NCBI GenBank assembly: GCA_021775385.1
Contig: JAJFHW010000179.1
Coordinates: 1 to 9,711 of the forward strand
Direction of reading: 5' to 3'
Origin: Hyphomicrobiales bacterium
GTDB lineage: Bacteria; Pseudomonadota; Alphaproteobacteria; Rhizobiales; HXMU1428-3
DNA length: 9,711 bases
Made by a program: the position numbers and the translations under genes. Positions within the stretch are counted from its first letter, which is position 1, and each line of letters begins with the position of its first letter. This document shows positions 1 through 6,306 of this stretch, in pieces. The notes beneath the pieces are model-generated. The model had not been told where the DNA came from. It saw nothing but the letters and a program-made list of their open reading frames with translations, and ran no database searches.

Positions 1-1089
1 ATGGGCCTGTTTCTGAAAGTTGCGGCTTTGTACATCTTGCCCTTATTACCTCCTGAGATTGGGAGTGCTTCAATTGAAGTGATTATGGTTGTTCTTATTG
101 CTATTGCGGTTTCCTATACGGCTTTTGGTGGCATGCGGGCTGTTATCGTTACAGATATAATTCAATTTTGTTTAATGGCAATTGGGCTGATTGGTATATT
201 GATTTATCTCACTGGGGTCGTGCCACTTTCAGAAGCCGTTGAAACGGTGCAGCGTCTTAAGGGTGATGAAGGCTTTAATCCGATTTTATCGAAAGATTTC
301 GGGTTTGATTATATTTTGTGGATGGTGATTGTTGCTGGAATTGTTAGCTCTGCTGTTTGGCCTACAGCACTGAGCCGTGCGCTTTGTATTGAGAATGAAA
401 AAACAACCAAACAGGCTTATTTGGTTTCTTCAATTTTATTTGCTGGCCGGATGATTTTACCTGCTCTATTGGGTATACTTGCTTTTAGCTTTTATGCTCG
501 CTCTGGCGCAGATGCGACTAACTTGGTTGGAGATGCAAAACTGGCTGCGACAGCTCAATTTATGGCGGATGTTTTGCCACCATGGATTATTGGTTTAACG
601 GTTGTTGTTTTCTTTGCTTCTTTTATGTCTACCCAGGATGGCTATCTTTTTTGTTGGGCAAGTGTTTTGTCGCGAGATATTTTGGGTGTGATAACTGGTA
701 AAGTTGATGATGCCAATTTTCAGAAAAAATGGACACGTATCTTTATTGTTTTAATTGCGCTGTATGAGCTTTATTGGGGGCTTATATATTCTGGCACTGA
801 AGATGTTTGGAAATATATTGCCATTACTGGCTCGATTTATTTTTGTTCAGGGATCGTTTTGTTGGCTGGTGGGCTCTATTGGAAAGGGGCCACTAGATTT
901 GGCGCTTGGGGGGCATTGATACTCGGGTTTTCAGCTCTCTTTGCATTGGGGCCTATAAAGGAAGTCACTCTATTCTCAAGCTGGAGCGAAGCTCAAATTG
1001 GGTTTTTCTCTATTGGTTTGTCAGTTTTTGGCTTTGTAGCAGGGTCTTATATTGAGCGTTTTTTCTTCCAAAAACCTCGTACAAGCTAA
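1..1089 (+). CDS. Sodium:solute symporter (SSS family), C-terminal part
   Basis: The reading frame is open from the first base and ends in a stop at 1087-1089. It encodes a very hydrophobic protein with about eight to nine membrane segments. Residues 37-60 carry the SSS-type pattern AVSYTAFGGMRAVIVTDIIQ, and residues 206-230 carry another family landmark around FASFMSTQDG, followed by an SRDI segment. In full-length SSS proteins of about 500 residues or more the first pattern lies well over 100 residues from the N-terminus. The ATG at base 1 is therefore almost certainly an internal Met, and roughly 100-150 residues are missing upstream. The family couples uptake of a small organic solute to sodium entry across the inner membrane. 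The substrate cannot be told from this fragment. No convincing terminator follows the stop. Confidence 0.88.
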   Translation: MGLFLKVAALYILPLLPPEIGSASIEVIMVVLIAIAVSYTAFGGMRAVIVTDIIQFCLMAIGLIGILIYLTGVVPLSEAVETVQRLKGDEGFNPILSKDFGFDYILWMVIVAGIVSSAVWPTALSRALCIENEKTTKQAYLVSSILFAGRMILPALLGILAFSFYARSGADATNLVGDAKLAATAQFMADVLPPWIIGLTVVVFFASFMSTQDGYLFCWASVLSRDILGVITGKVDDANFQKKWTRIFIVLIALYELYWGLIYSGTEDVWKYIAITGSIYFCSGIVLLAGGLYWKGATRFGAWGALILGFSALFALGPIKEVTLFSSWSEAQIGFFSIGLSVFGFVAGSYIERFFFQKPRTS

Positions 1090-1228
1090 ATTTGAGGGCG
1101 TTTACGTCTCTCGAATCTACTGAAAACAGGTACAATTATTTTGGCAAATAAGACTTCAATTATGGGAATTACTTGGTGAAAAGCAGGTTTTAGAGGTTGT
1201 TGGGCCACTTTTAAGGGCTGTATCCACT

Positions 1229-1244
1229 AGAAAATGCATTTTCT
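1229..1244. repeat. Perfect 16-bp palindrome upstream of the 69-residue gene
   Basis: The bases AGAAAATGCATTTTCT read the same on both strands. The site lies 93 bases before the start codon at 1338, in a 248-base gap. It could be a binding site for a dimeric regulator. It is AT-rich and has no recognised family match, so chance is also possible. Confidence 0.35.
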
Positions 1245-1324
1245 TACCGAATTTCTTTGTATTTTTCACTTTTTGTCTGCTAAAGGGGTAGGCAACTGAA
1301 GTTTACCAATAAAATGAAAACGTT

Positions 1325-1330
1325 AAGGAG
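1325..1330 (+). promoter_or_regulatory. Ribosome binding site deciding the start at 1338
   Basis: AAGGAG stands 7 bases before the ATG at 1338. An in-frame ATG at 1314 lies upstream of this site and has no comparable signal. The 1338 start is therefore preferred, which removes eight residues from the longest frame. Confidence 0.8.
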
Positions 1331-1337
1331 AGTTATC

Positions 1338-1547
1338 ATGTCAACTGAAGCAGATCACAAAGCGATCGTTGTATTTAAAGAAGGCACAACATTGTCTGTT
1401 GAAGGTCGTAAGTACCACATCAATAAACTTGTGAAAGCAGTTCAAGAAGGTGGCAAAGGCGTGCATGTTCAAGATACTGGCGCTAATGGTGGCTCTATTG
1501 CTATCGTTCCAACTGAAGTTGCAGCTATTCACGTTGAAAAGCTTTAA
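1338..1547 (+). CDS. Small protein of unknown function (69 residues)
   Basis: I do not recognise this family. The protein begins MSTEADHKAIVVFKEG and is soluble, with no signal peptide or membrane segment. It looks like a small alternating beta/alpha fold: a beta hairpin at about residues 9-23 (AIVVFKEG, then TLSVEGRKYHI), a short helix near NKLVKAVQEGG, and two more strands ending in SIAIVPTEVAAIHVEKL. The start is fixed by a strong AAGGAG site 7 bases upstream. The gene stands alone, with a strong hairpin terminator 57 bases after its stop. A strong ribosome site, a clean terminator and a single-gene unit suggest good expression, which is an inference. The frame on the opposite strand over the same bases is a shadow. 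Confidence 0.82.
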   Translation: MSTEADHKAIVVFKEGTTLSVEGRKYHINKLVKAVQEGGKGVHVQDTGANGGSIAIVPTEVAAIHVEKL

Positions 1548-1604
1548 GCTTTTTTTGTGAAGGAGTGAATGAGCCGGTTTTATTTTTCGGGCTCAGTTTA
1601 TTCA

Positions 1605-1640
1605 AAAAAGTCCCCATCAAGAAATTGATGGGGACTTTTT
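1605..1640. terminator. Bidirectional intrinsic terminator between convergent genes
   Basis: A perfect 16-bp stem is closed by a GAAA tetraloop at 1621-1624, with the GC-rich core GTCCCCATCAA flanked by A and T runs on both sides. It should stop transcription both from the 69-residue gene on the + strand and from the cbiM-like gene on the - strand, whose stop is 54 bases away. A weaker 5-bp hairpin (GAGCC/GGCTC, 1571-1594) precedes it on the + strand. Confidence 0.9.
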
Positions 1641-1693
1641 ATTTGCGTGTTTTTTAAGCAGTTTATTTCTAGCTAATTTCCATTTTTAGTAAT

Positions 1694-2374
1694 TTAGCTT
1701 ACCGCTGAATATAACCTTTTTTCAATCAAAGGACTGGTTTGTAATTGGTGGCCGGTTTTGGCTAAAGCTAGTACTGCTAGATCAACCAATGGTTCAATGA
1801 TGATCACTGTCATGTAAGCTGCGCCGAAGCTGGCCACTTGTGCTACATTCTCTGCTCCAAAACCCTGGCCATAAAAAGCCCAAAAAGCTACCCAAGCAAT
1901 AATACCACCTTGATAGGCGGTTGAGAGAGCAAGAGCATGGCGATATTTAATGTCTTTGTAAGCGGTGTTTTCTGGAATGATTTTATTGGCTAAGGCACTC
2001 ATAGCAAATAATGGTACCAAGAGAGTTGTTAAGTTGATGCCATATTGCGGAAGGTCTGCTGGTGCGAATAAAGCCCCTTGTAATAGCAAGCCTGCTGTTA
2101 AGCCTATAGCTGTTGGTGCTAGACCAAATAAAAGGAATAGTGTGGAGCCCATAATGAGATGGACTTCAGAAACTCCAATTGGATGATGAGGAAGAACCTC
2201 AAAATAACAAAATACAATGAGGCTGGTAATTATGCTTCTAGCAAGTAGTGAGAATACTCCATCTTCTTTTAAAGTATCTAGGGCTACTTTTCCGACGAGA
2301 CCTAGCGAGCCCACCGCGGTTGCATAACTTAAAGTTATTTTAGCTCCATCAACAATTCCTGGTTCAATATGCAT
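1694..2374 (-). CDS. cbiM: CbiM-like metal transporter permease (226 residues)
   Basis: This is an integral membrane protein with about six to seven hydrophobic segments, belonging to the CbiM/NikM group of energy-coupling-factor transporter substrate components. It would bring cobalt, or possibly nickel, across the inner membrane. It begins Met-His (MHIEPG); in this group the N-terminal Met and His2 help bind the metal. The HHPIGVSEVHLI segment at residues 63-74 holds further His residues typical of the family. The start at 2374 is chosen because it restores the Met-His N-terminus and has GAAGGA 6 bases upstream; a longer frame from 2413 would add 13 unlikely residues. The leader carries a cobalamin riboswitch, which supports cobalt/B12 as the theme. 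No ATPase (CbiO), T component (CbiQ) or CbiN gene lies next to it, so its partners must be encoded elsewhere. Confidence 0.9.
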   Translation of the reverse strand: MHIEPGIVDGAKITLSYATAVGSLGLVGKVALDTLKEDGVFSLLARSIITSLIVFCYFEVLPHHPIGVSEVHLIMGSTLFLLFGLAPTAIGLTAGLLLQGALFAPADLPQYGINLTTLLVPLFAMSALANKIIPENTAYKDIKYRHALALSTAYQGGIIAWVAFWAFYGQGFGAENVAQVASFGAAYMTVIIIEPLVDLAVLALAKTGHQLQTSPLIEKRLYSAVS

Positions 2375-2380
2375 GTTTTT

Positions 2381-2386
2381 TCCTTC
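2381..2386 (-). promoter_or_regulatory. Ribosome binding site of the cbiM-like gene
   Basis: On the - strand GAAGGA lies 6 bases before the ATG at 2374. It sets the Met-His start that the family needs. Confidence 0.75.
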
Positions 2387-2394
2387 ACATAACT

Positions 2395-2536
2395 GTGCAC
2401 TTACCCCGTGCACTCGGTATTAAAATACAAGCATTTTGGAAGAGTAATTGTCATAAGATGACTTTTGCATTGTTTGATTAAACAATGTTTCACGCCCCTA
2501 ATGACCACTGCCCTCCGCAATGCCAAATGGTTCATT
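2395..2536 (-). promoter_or_regulatory. Structured leader between riboswitch and cbiM-like gene (candidate expression platform)
   Basis: Three inverted repeats can be seen in the RNA read from the - strand. First, just after the B12 box, AAUGAACC (2536-2529) can pair with GGUCAUU (2506-2500). This encloses an inner 5-6-bp hairpin (2522-2506) whose loop is GGAGG. Second, CATTGTTT and AAACAATG form a perfect 8-bp stem with a 4-base loop at 2468-2487. Third, two GTGCAC copies (2395-2400 and 2408-2413) can pair across a 7-base loop just before the ribosome binding site. None is followed by a U run, so a classical terminator switch is not evident. Translational or Rho-dependent control is more likely. 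The pairings were found by eye. Confidence 0.4.
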
Positions 2537-2539
2537 TCA

Positions 2540-2805
2540 GGTCGGTCTCCGGACTTGTGAGGGCCTTTTGAAGGGCTAAGATAAACCGCCTTCCCACATT
2601 TTTTAAAAGAGATGTCTTCTCTTATTTTTCAAATGCAGTGGCTTTTAAGCTGTCCTATCTAAAAGATGGCAGCTAAAGGTTTATCGCAACTCACCTACCG
2701 TTGCGGGGGCAGTGCCAGACTTGTAATTTAATTTGATTAAACTACGCACAGGCTTCCCAGTTCTTTTCATCTTCTGGAATGCTTCACTTTTCGGGTGGAG
2801 GTTCT
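2540..2805 (-). promoter_or_regulatory. Cobalamin (adenosylcobalamin-type) riboswitch
   Basis: Read on the - strand, the conserved blocks of the class occur in the right order. They are CTGGGAAGCC (2760-2751), GCCCCCGCAACGG (2710-2698), GCCACTGC (2642-2635), TGGGAAGGCGG (2596-2586) and the B12 box AAGTCCGGAGACCGACC (2556-2540). The RNA binds cobalamin and normally lowers expression of the downstream gene when cobalamin is plentiful. Here that gene is the cbiM-like permease starting at 2374. The 5' boundary is approximate; the first stem region (about 2805-2761) fits the consensus less clearly. CCUCC at 2801-2797 could pair at long range with GGAGG at 2516-2512. Confidence 0.93.
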
Positions 2806-2839
2806 AGAAAGTTTATGAAAATCCCTGAATTGAAATTGA

Positions 2840-2868
2840 ACGTTATGTCTTTGGGGGAGGTGTGTCAA
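2840..2868 (-). promoter_or_regulatory. Probable sigma-70-type promoter for the riboswitch/cbiM transcript
   Basis: On the - strand a consensus -35 box TTGACA (2868-2863) is followed after 17 bases by TAACGT (2845-2840), a weak -10 box. The predicted start near 2833 lies just before the riboswitch, which is the expected geometry. Confidence 0.5.
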
Positions 2869-2906
2869 ACGAATTGGGTAATGGTGAGCTTTTTCAAAAA
2901 AACGAA

Positions 2907-2946
2907 TAAAAAAGGGACAAGGTAAAGATACCTTGTCCCTTTTTTA
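2907..2946 (-). terminator. Intrinsic terminator of the CARDB/peptidoglycan-binding gene
   Basis: An 11-bp core, GGGACAAGGTA with TACCTTGTCCC, has a 4-base loop at 2925-2928. A/T runs that also pair extend the stem to about 18 bp. On the - strand it ends in a U run and starts about 20 bases after the stop at 2966. The symmetry means it could also work on the + strand, but no + strand gene ends nearby. Confidence 0.9.
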
Positions 2947-2965
2947 TTTAACTTAAGAAGCGATA

Positions 2966-3700
2966 TTAGTTAGAGCAATCGATTGTGACTTCGAATTTTC
3001 TAATGTTGTTAGCTTCGTTGCTTTCTTCGATCAGGTTGTACGGGTCAACTTGAGCATAAAGAGTTACTTTCGTTACGCCATTGGCACCTGTTGCATTATC
3101 GAATTCTTGAATGCCAGCTTCTTTAATTAGCTTTTGGAATTGAGCTGTTGTCAGGACGCCTGTGCGTGCTGCACCCTGGTCACCTTGGAATGCGCGGATT
3201 GCAATGCGTGTGTTGCTTCCGATGACACCGTCTATGCCTCTTGGGTCAAAGCCTAATTTTGATAGAGCTGTTTGAATGGTTGCAGCGCGGTTGCGATTTG
3301 ATAGTTGTTTTTGTGCGGCTTGAAGTGAACCTTTTGAGATTGAAAGGAAAAAACGTCCTTTTTTCAAAACACCTTTAGCTAGTTCAAATGCCAAGCCTTC
3401 TTGATCAAGTGGCTTTAGATTTGCTTTCTCTTTGATTTTTGCAATCATGTCGATGTTTTCTGGAACCCAAACAGCCAGAATAGAGCGAAATGTTTCTGAG
3501 AGACCAAAAGAAGCTTCTTCTGTACCAATGTTTTTAATCGCGATGCGACCTGAAGCAAGAGGTTCGCTTGTTAGGCAAGATCCAGCATAAATGCGGCTAT
3601 CTTTTTCATTGATGACCAGATCAGGCTGAGCATTTGCTGGGGCAGCGCTTGTTAGGCTTAAAGAGAATAGTAGTGCGCCAAACAAACCTACTTTTTTCAT
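2966..3700 (-). CDS. Secreted protein with a peptidoglycan-binding domain inside a CARDB domain (244 residues)
   Basis: Residues 1-24 are a clear Sec signal peptide (MKK, hydrophobic core, cleavage after PANA before QPD). The mature N-terminus, PDLVINEKDSRIYAG then GRIAIKNIGTEEA (about 26-63), matches the first strands of a CARDB adhesion-type beta sandwich. The C-terminus, VDPYNLIEESNEANNIRKF (218-236), matches the last strands of the same fold. Between them, about 137-195, lies a PG_binding_1 domain with the landmarks LGFDPRGIDGVIG, TRIAIRAFQ and TGVLT. Cys42 and Cys242, one in each half, could form a disulfide. Such proteins probably attach to the cell wall in the periplasm; the exact role is unknown. 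The start at 3700 is preferred over ATG 3721, because GAAGGAG sits 9 bases upstream and the signal peptide then begins normally. It appears to be a single-gene unit. Confidence 0.85.
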   Translation of the reverse strand: MKKVGLFGALLFSLSLTSAAPANAQPDLVINEKDSRIYAGSCLTSEPLASGRIAIKNIGTEEASFGLSETFRSILAVWVPENIDMIAKIKEKANLKPLDQEGLAFELAKGVLKKGRFFLSISKGSLQAAQKQLSNRNRAATIQTALSKLGFDPRGIDGVIGSNTRIAIRAFQGDQGAARTGVLTTAQFQKLIKEAGIQEFDNATGANGVTKVTLYAQVDPYNLIEESNEANNIRKFEVTIDCSN

Positions 3701-4113
3701 TGAAAAGTGCTCCTTCGTCATGACACTTTACTCCGTTCTTTCTTTAGTTTCGGTTCAATTAAAATCTTGTTTTCTTTAAGGAAGCTCTTTGAATTGTCTT
3801 ACTTGTTTTGACAAAATTATTCTGATTTCTATGCCTAAAAAAAGCGGTCAGTATAAAAATTGTAAAATTCCTGCAAAATCCCGTAGAAATCCCCTTATTC
3901 TGATCAGTGCCATAATGAGGCCTTTTTTGCAAGTTTTCCATTCTCATTCAATTGGTTATTAACATTGATTAGTATCTGAGTTTGATATTTTAGCCTCACT
4001 TTTTGCGTTTTTGGTCAGTTATGAGGGAATTTTAATATTTTTTGGGCGTCTACATGCTCTTTTGTAATGAGGCCGCTAGTTACAAACTGATAGTGTGTGT
4101 GTGGATTTTGTTA
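3701..4113. other. Intergenic stretch without a supported gene
   Basis: About 410 bases separate two - strand genes, so the stretch must hold the promoter of the secreted protein gene and the end of the VWA transcript. I see no convincing -35/-10 pair and no U-tailed terminator. A 62-codon frame on the - strand (3759-3947) has no ribosome binding site and biased, protein-unlike composition. A 7-bp inverted repeat (TTTGTAA/TTACAAA, 4061-4086) lies 28 bases past the VWA stop but lacks a U run. Confidence 0.5.
3710..3716 (-). promoter_or_regulatory. Ribosome binding site favouring the start at 3700
   Basis: GAAGGAG on the - strand is 9 bases before ATG 3700. The alternative ATG at 3721 has a weaker GGAG about 9 bases upstream, so it cannot be fully excluded. 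Confidence 0.65.
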
Positions 4114-5289
4114 CTAACGCATAAGTTCACCCATAGCTTTTGAAACACCACTAACTGTTAGAGGATACATTTGATTTTCAAAGCTATGTTTGACCATTTT
4201 TATGGAAGGGGTCCAATTCCAATGTTCTTCTGGGATTGGATTTAACCAGGCGATATGATCGAAGCTATCGACAATTCGTTTTAACCAGATTTCACCCGGT
4301 TCATCATTCATATACTCAACTGAGCCACCTGGGATGGTTAATTCATAGGGGCTCATGGATGCATCTCCTACAAAGATAACTTTGTAGTCTTTGTTATATT
4401 TATGCAGGAGGTCATATACGGGGACGCGTTCTTGCCAACGGCGTGCGTTATTTTGCCAAACAAAATCATAAAGACAATTGTGAAAGTAATAATAGTCTAG
4501 ATGTTTGAATTCTTGGTGAGCTGCAGCGAATAATTGTTCAACTAATTTAATATGCCAATCCATTGACCCGCCAACATCAAAGAATACTAGGAGTTTTACA
4601 GCGTTGCGACGTTCTGGGCGGTGGCGAATGTCGAGATAGCCTTTTTTGGCTGTTGCTTTGATTGTTTGGTCTATATCGAATTCTGTTGCCGCTCCACTAC
4701 GCACATGTTGTCGAAGGCGCCTGAGGGCTACTTTCATATTTCTTGTGCCGAGTTCTTTGTCTGGATCTAAGTCTTTGAACTCACGTTTGTCCCAAACTTT
4801 GATGGCTTTGAAGTTCCTATTGCCTTTTTGGCCAATTCGAATGCCTTCAGGGTTGTAACCATATGCCCCAAATGGTGAAGTTCCACCTGTGCCAATCCAT
4901 TTATTTCCACCTTGGTGACGCTCTTTTTGTTCTTCTAAGCGTTTTTGAAGTTCTTCCATGATTTTGTCCCAACCACCTAAACTTTCAAGTTCTTTGCGCT
5001 CTTCTTCACTTAAGTAAAGTTCGGTCAGGGCTTGTAGCCATTCTTCAGGGATTTCGCTGGTTGATAGGTCTTCCATTAACTCTAAGCCTTTAAAGCTATG
5101 GCTAAAAACTTGGTCAAATTTATCCAGATGACGCTCATCTTTTATTAGGCACATGCGGGCAAAATAATAGAAATCTTCAATTTTTCTCTTTGGGATGTCG
5201 TGTTTTAACCCTTCCATCAGTGTGAGGTATTCACGAATTGTCACAGGAAGATTGGCGGTTTTTAGTTCGTAAAAAAACTTTAGAAACAT
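4114..5289 (-). CDS. CoxE-like VWA domain protein (391 residues)
   Basis: The protein begins MFLKFFYELK, followed by a helical region including VTIREYLTLMEGLK, a start typical of the CoxE-like VWA family. A charged helical stretch (about 94-125) and a Gly-rich linker (127-157) lead into the VWA domain. The metal-ion-dependent adhesion motif is DVGGS at 238-242, in FFDVGGSMDW, and fits D-x-G-x-S. VGDASMSPYE at 307-316 likely supplies a further metal ligand. There is no signal peptide or membrane segment, so it should be cytoplasmic. Family members usually work with a MoxR-type AAA+ ATPase as a chaperone pair that matures or activates other proteins, and the ATPase gene is commonly adjacent. 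None is seen here: about 260 bases of AT-rich DNA lie upstream, and the downstream gene is unrelated. The ribosome binding site is weak (AGGA about 15 bases before the ATG). Confidence 0.88.
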   Translation of the reverse strand: MFLKFFYELKTANLPVTIREYLTLMEGLKHDIPKRKIEDFYYFARMCLIKDERHLDKFDQVFSHSFKGLELMEDLSTSEIPEEWLQALTELYLSEEERKELESLGGWDKIMEELQKRLEEQKERHQGGNKWIGTGGTSPFGAYGYNPEGIRIGQKGNRNFKAIKVWDKREFKDLDPDKELGTRNMKVALRRLRQHVRSGAATEFDIDQTIKATAKKGYLDIRHRPERRNAVKLLVFFDVGGSMDWHIKLVEQLFAAAHQEFKHLDYYYFHNCLYDFVWQNNARRWQERVPVYDLLHKYNKDYKVIFVGDASMSPYELTIPGGSVEYMNDEPGEIWLKRIVDSFDHIAWLNPIPEEHWNWTPSIKMVKHSFENQMYPLTVSGVSKAMGELMR

Positions 5290-5352
5290 AGTGTTAGCTG
5301 ATTTTCCTGTGAGATGATGGTGGGCTGTATTTATGAATAAAATTAGTATTTT

Positions 5353-5381
5353 AGCATATCATAGGGGTTGGTTTAGGACAA
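5353..5381 (-). promoter_or_regulatory. Possible promoter of the VWA gene
   Basis: On the - strand TTGTCC (5381-5376) and TATGCT (5358-5353) are separated by 17 bases, each matching four of six consensus positions. The site lies 63 bases before the ATG at 5289. The surrounding DNA is AT-rich, so chance matches are common. Confidence 0.35.
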
Positions 5382-5552
5382 TATTTAGTAAGAAAATTAG
5401 TAATAATGAAAAATATATGAGAAAATCAGTATTTGTTTTGCTATATTATGACTATCTAATGATTTTTTCTTATTGTTAGTGTTATAAAATTTGTTAATTA
5501 GATTATTTATAAAAATATTCTTTATAACTATAAGTAAAGGAAGGTGTAAATC

Positions 5553-5783
5553 ATGACGCGCATGGATAGATCTTCTGGAAGTATTGAGGGGCATTTTCCA
5601 GTTTCTGCAAATGTTGAACAACCACGAATAGTAAAGCCGAGTGAGGGGCATGCTTTTTCAATGCAGCTAAAGCTTCTTATTCACCAAGCCAATAAATTAA
5701 ATGAGAGAAGCTGCGCGCTTCATTTAAAATTTGCTTTGGCGGCCTTAAGGTCTCACGTACCTTTAAACAAGCAAGAGCCTTAG
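5553..5783 (+). CDS. Small protein of unknown function (76 residues)
   Basis: I do not recognise this protein. It begins MTRMDRSSGSIEGHFPVS. The first half is polar and probably flexible. Residues 34-70 (from AFSMQLKLLIHQANKL to ALAALRSHV) look like one or two amphipathic helices with basic residues. There is no signal peptide or membrane span. A good AGGAAGG ribosome site ends 8 bases before the ATG. The coding bases are clearly less AT-rich than both flanks, which supports a real gene. It stands alone between a divergently oriented VWA gene and the downstream TAXI gene about 520 bases away. An overlapping frame on the other strand (5397-5651) has no such support. Confidence 0.65.
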   Translation: MTRMDRSSGSIEGHFPVSANVEQPRIVKPSEGHAFSMQLKLLIHQANKLNERSCALHLKFALAALRSHVPLNKQEP

Positions 5784-5838
5784 ATATGGGGTAATCAGCT
5801 AAGTTTTAATATTTTTACAAATTATGTGAGGTCTTTGT

Positions 5839-5880
5839 TTTGAGCGAATGTTTTGTTTATTTAATGATCATTTGCTCAAA
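5839..5880. repeat. 12-bp inverted repeat with nested palindrome
   Basis: TTTGAGCGAATG (5839-5850) and CATTTGCTCAAA (5869-5880) pair over 12 positions with one central G-U pair and an 18-base loop. Overlapping the right arm is a perfect 10-bp palindrome, AATGATCATT (5863-5872). It lies 56 bases after the stop of the 76-residue gene, with only a loose T-rich tail, so it may be a weak terminator or a protein binding site. Confidence 0.4.
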
Positions 5881-6292
5881 CGTGGTTTTATTAAATTTTT
5901 ATTCTTATTTGGGATGTCCCTGAGTTGAAATAATTTAAGTTATAAAAATAAATTTTCTCAATTTTGCCATTAAAATCTATCAAGATAAGTGATGTAATTA
6001 TTGTATATCGTTATTTTAGTTGATTAATTCATTGAATTTATTAATATAAATTTTATTTTTACTGGTTGTTTCAAGCTAAACATTTGTTCGATTTTATAAA
6101 TGATGTTCTTTTCGGTTTTTGATTTGCATTAAGATTTTAGTTTTATGATGGTGTTATTCTAGAATTAATCATCCGTATGCAAACTTTTAGATAAGTTTAC
6201 ATATGAAAAAATAGCTATGTTTTAATAACTTTTCTAAGTTCTTAAAATCGATGGTTTTCTGTTTTTTGATTTTAAGTTTTGTTTGGGGTTTT

Positions 6293-6298
6293 GGGGAG
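6293..6298 (+). promoter_or_regulatory. Ribosome binding site supporting a TTG start at 6307
   Basis: GGGGAG lies 8 bases before the TTG at 6307. No in-frame ATG exists before the signal peptide, so a non-ATG start is required. Confidence 0.5.
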
Positions 6299-6306
6299 TT
6301 TTAGTT

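Larger units (their letters stand above)
5784..6306. other. AT-rich intergenic stretch before the TAXI operon
   Basis: About 520 bases of strongly AT-rich DNA contain no credible reading frame. Apart from the inverted repeat at 5839-5880, I see no strong structure. Several TTGATT- and TATGAT-like pieces occur, but none pairs at a proper 16-18-base spacing, so no promoter is called. It must hold the promoter of the gene at 6307 if that gene is the first in its unit. Confidence 0.5.

Noticed and set aside
1090..1116. Possible hairpin GAGGGCGT/ACGTCTCTC after the symporter
   Set aside because: It needs a wobble pair, a bulge and a 2-base loop, and no U run follows, so it is not a credible terminator.
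1341..1532. 63-codon frame on the - strand
   Set aside because: It lies wholly opposite the 69-residue gene, has no ribosome site, and the + strand gene has much better start and terminator signals.
1965..2186. 73-codon frame on the + strand
   Set aside because: It is antisense to the cbiM-like permease, whose family match is clear; no ribosome site is seen.
3759..3947. 62-codon frame on the - strand
   Set aside because: It has no ribosome site, a protein-unlike composition and an AT-rich base bias typical of intergenic DNA.
3913..4074. Direct repeat TAATGAGGCC (3913-3922 and 4065-4074)
   Set aside because: A single 10-base match within 160 bases, with no further copies or conserved spacing, is weak evidence for a functional repeat.
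4061..4086. Inverted repeat TTTGTAA/TTACAAA as terminator of the VWA gene
   Set aside because: The stem is only 7 AT-rich pairs with a 12-base loop and no U run on the - strand.
4092..4102. Short GT dinucleotide run
   Set aside because: About five units only; no sign of a phase-variable tract near a gene start.
4646..4858. 70-codon frame on the + strand
   Set aside because: It is antisense to the VWA gene and has no independent support.
5397..5651. 84-codon frame on the - strand
   Set aside because: It runs mostly through AT-rich DNA (Asn/Lys/Ile-rich end) and overlaps the better supported small gene at 5553.
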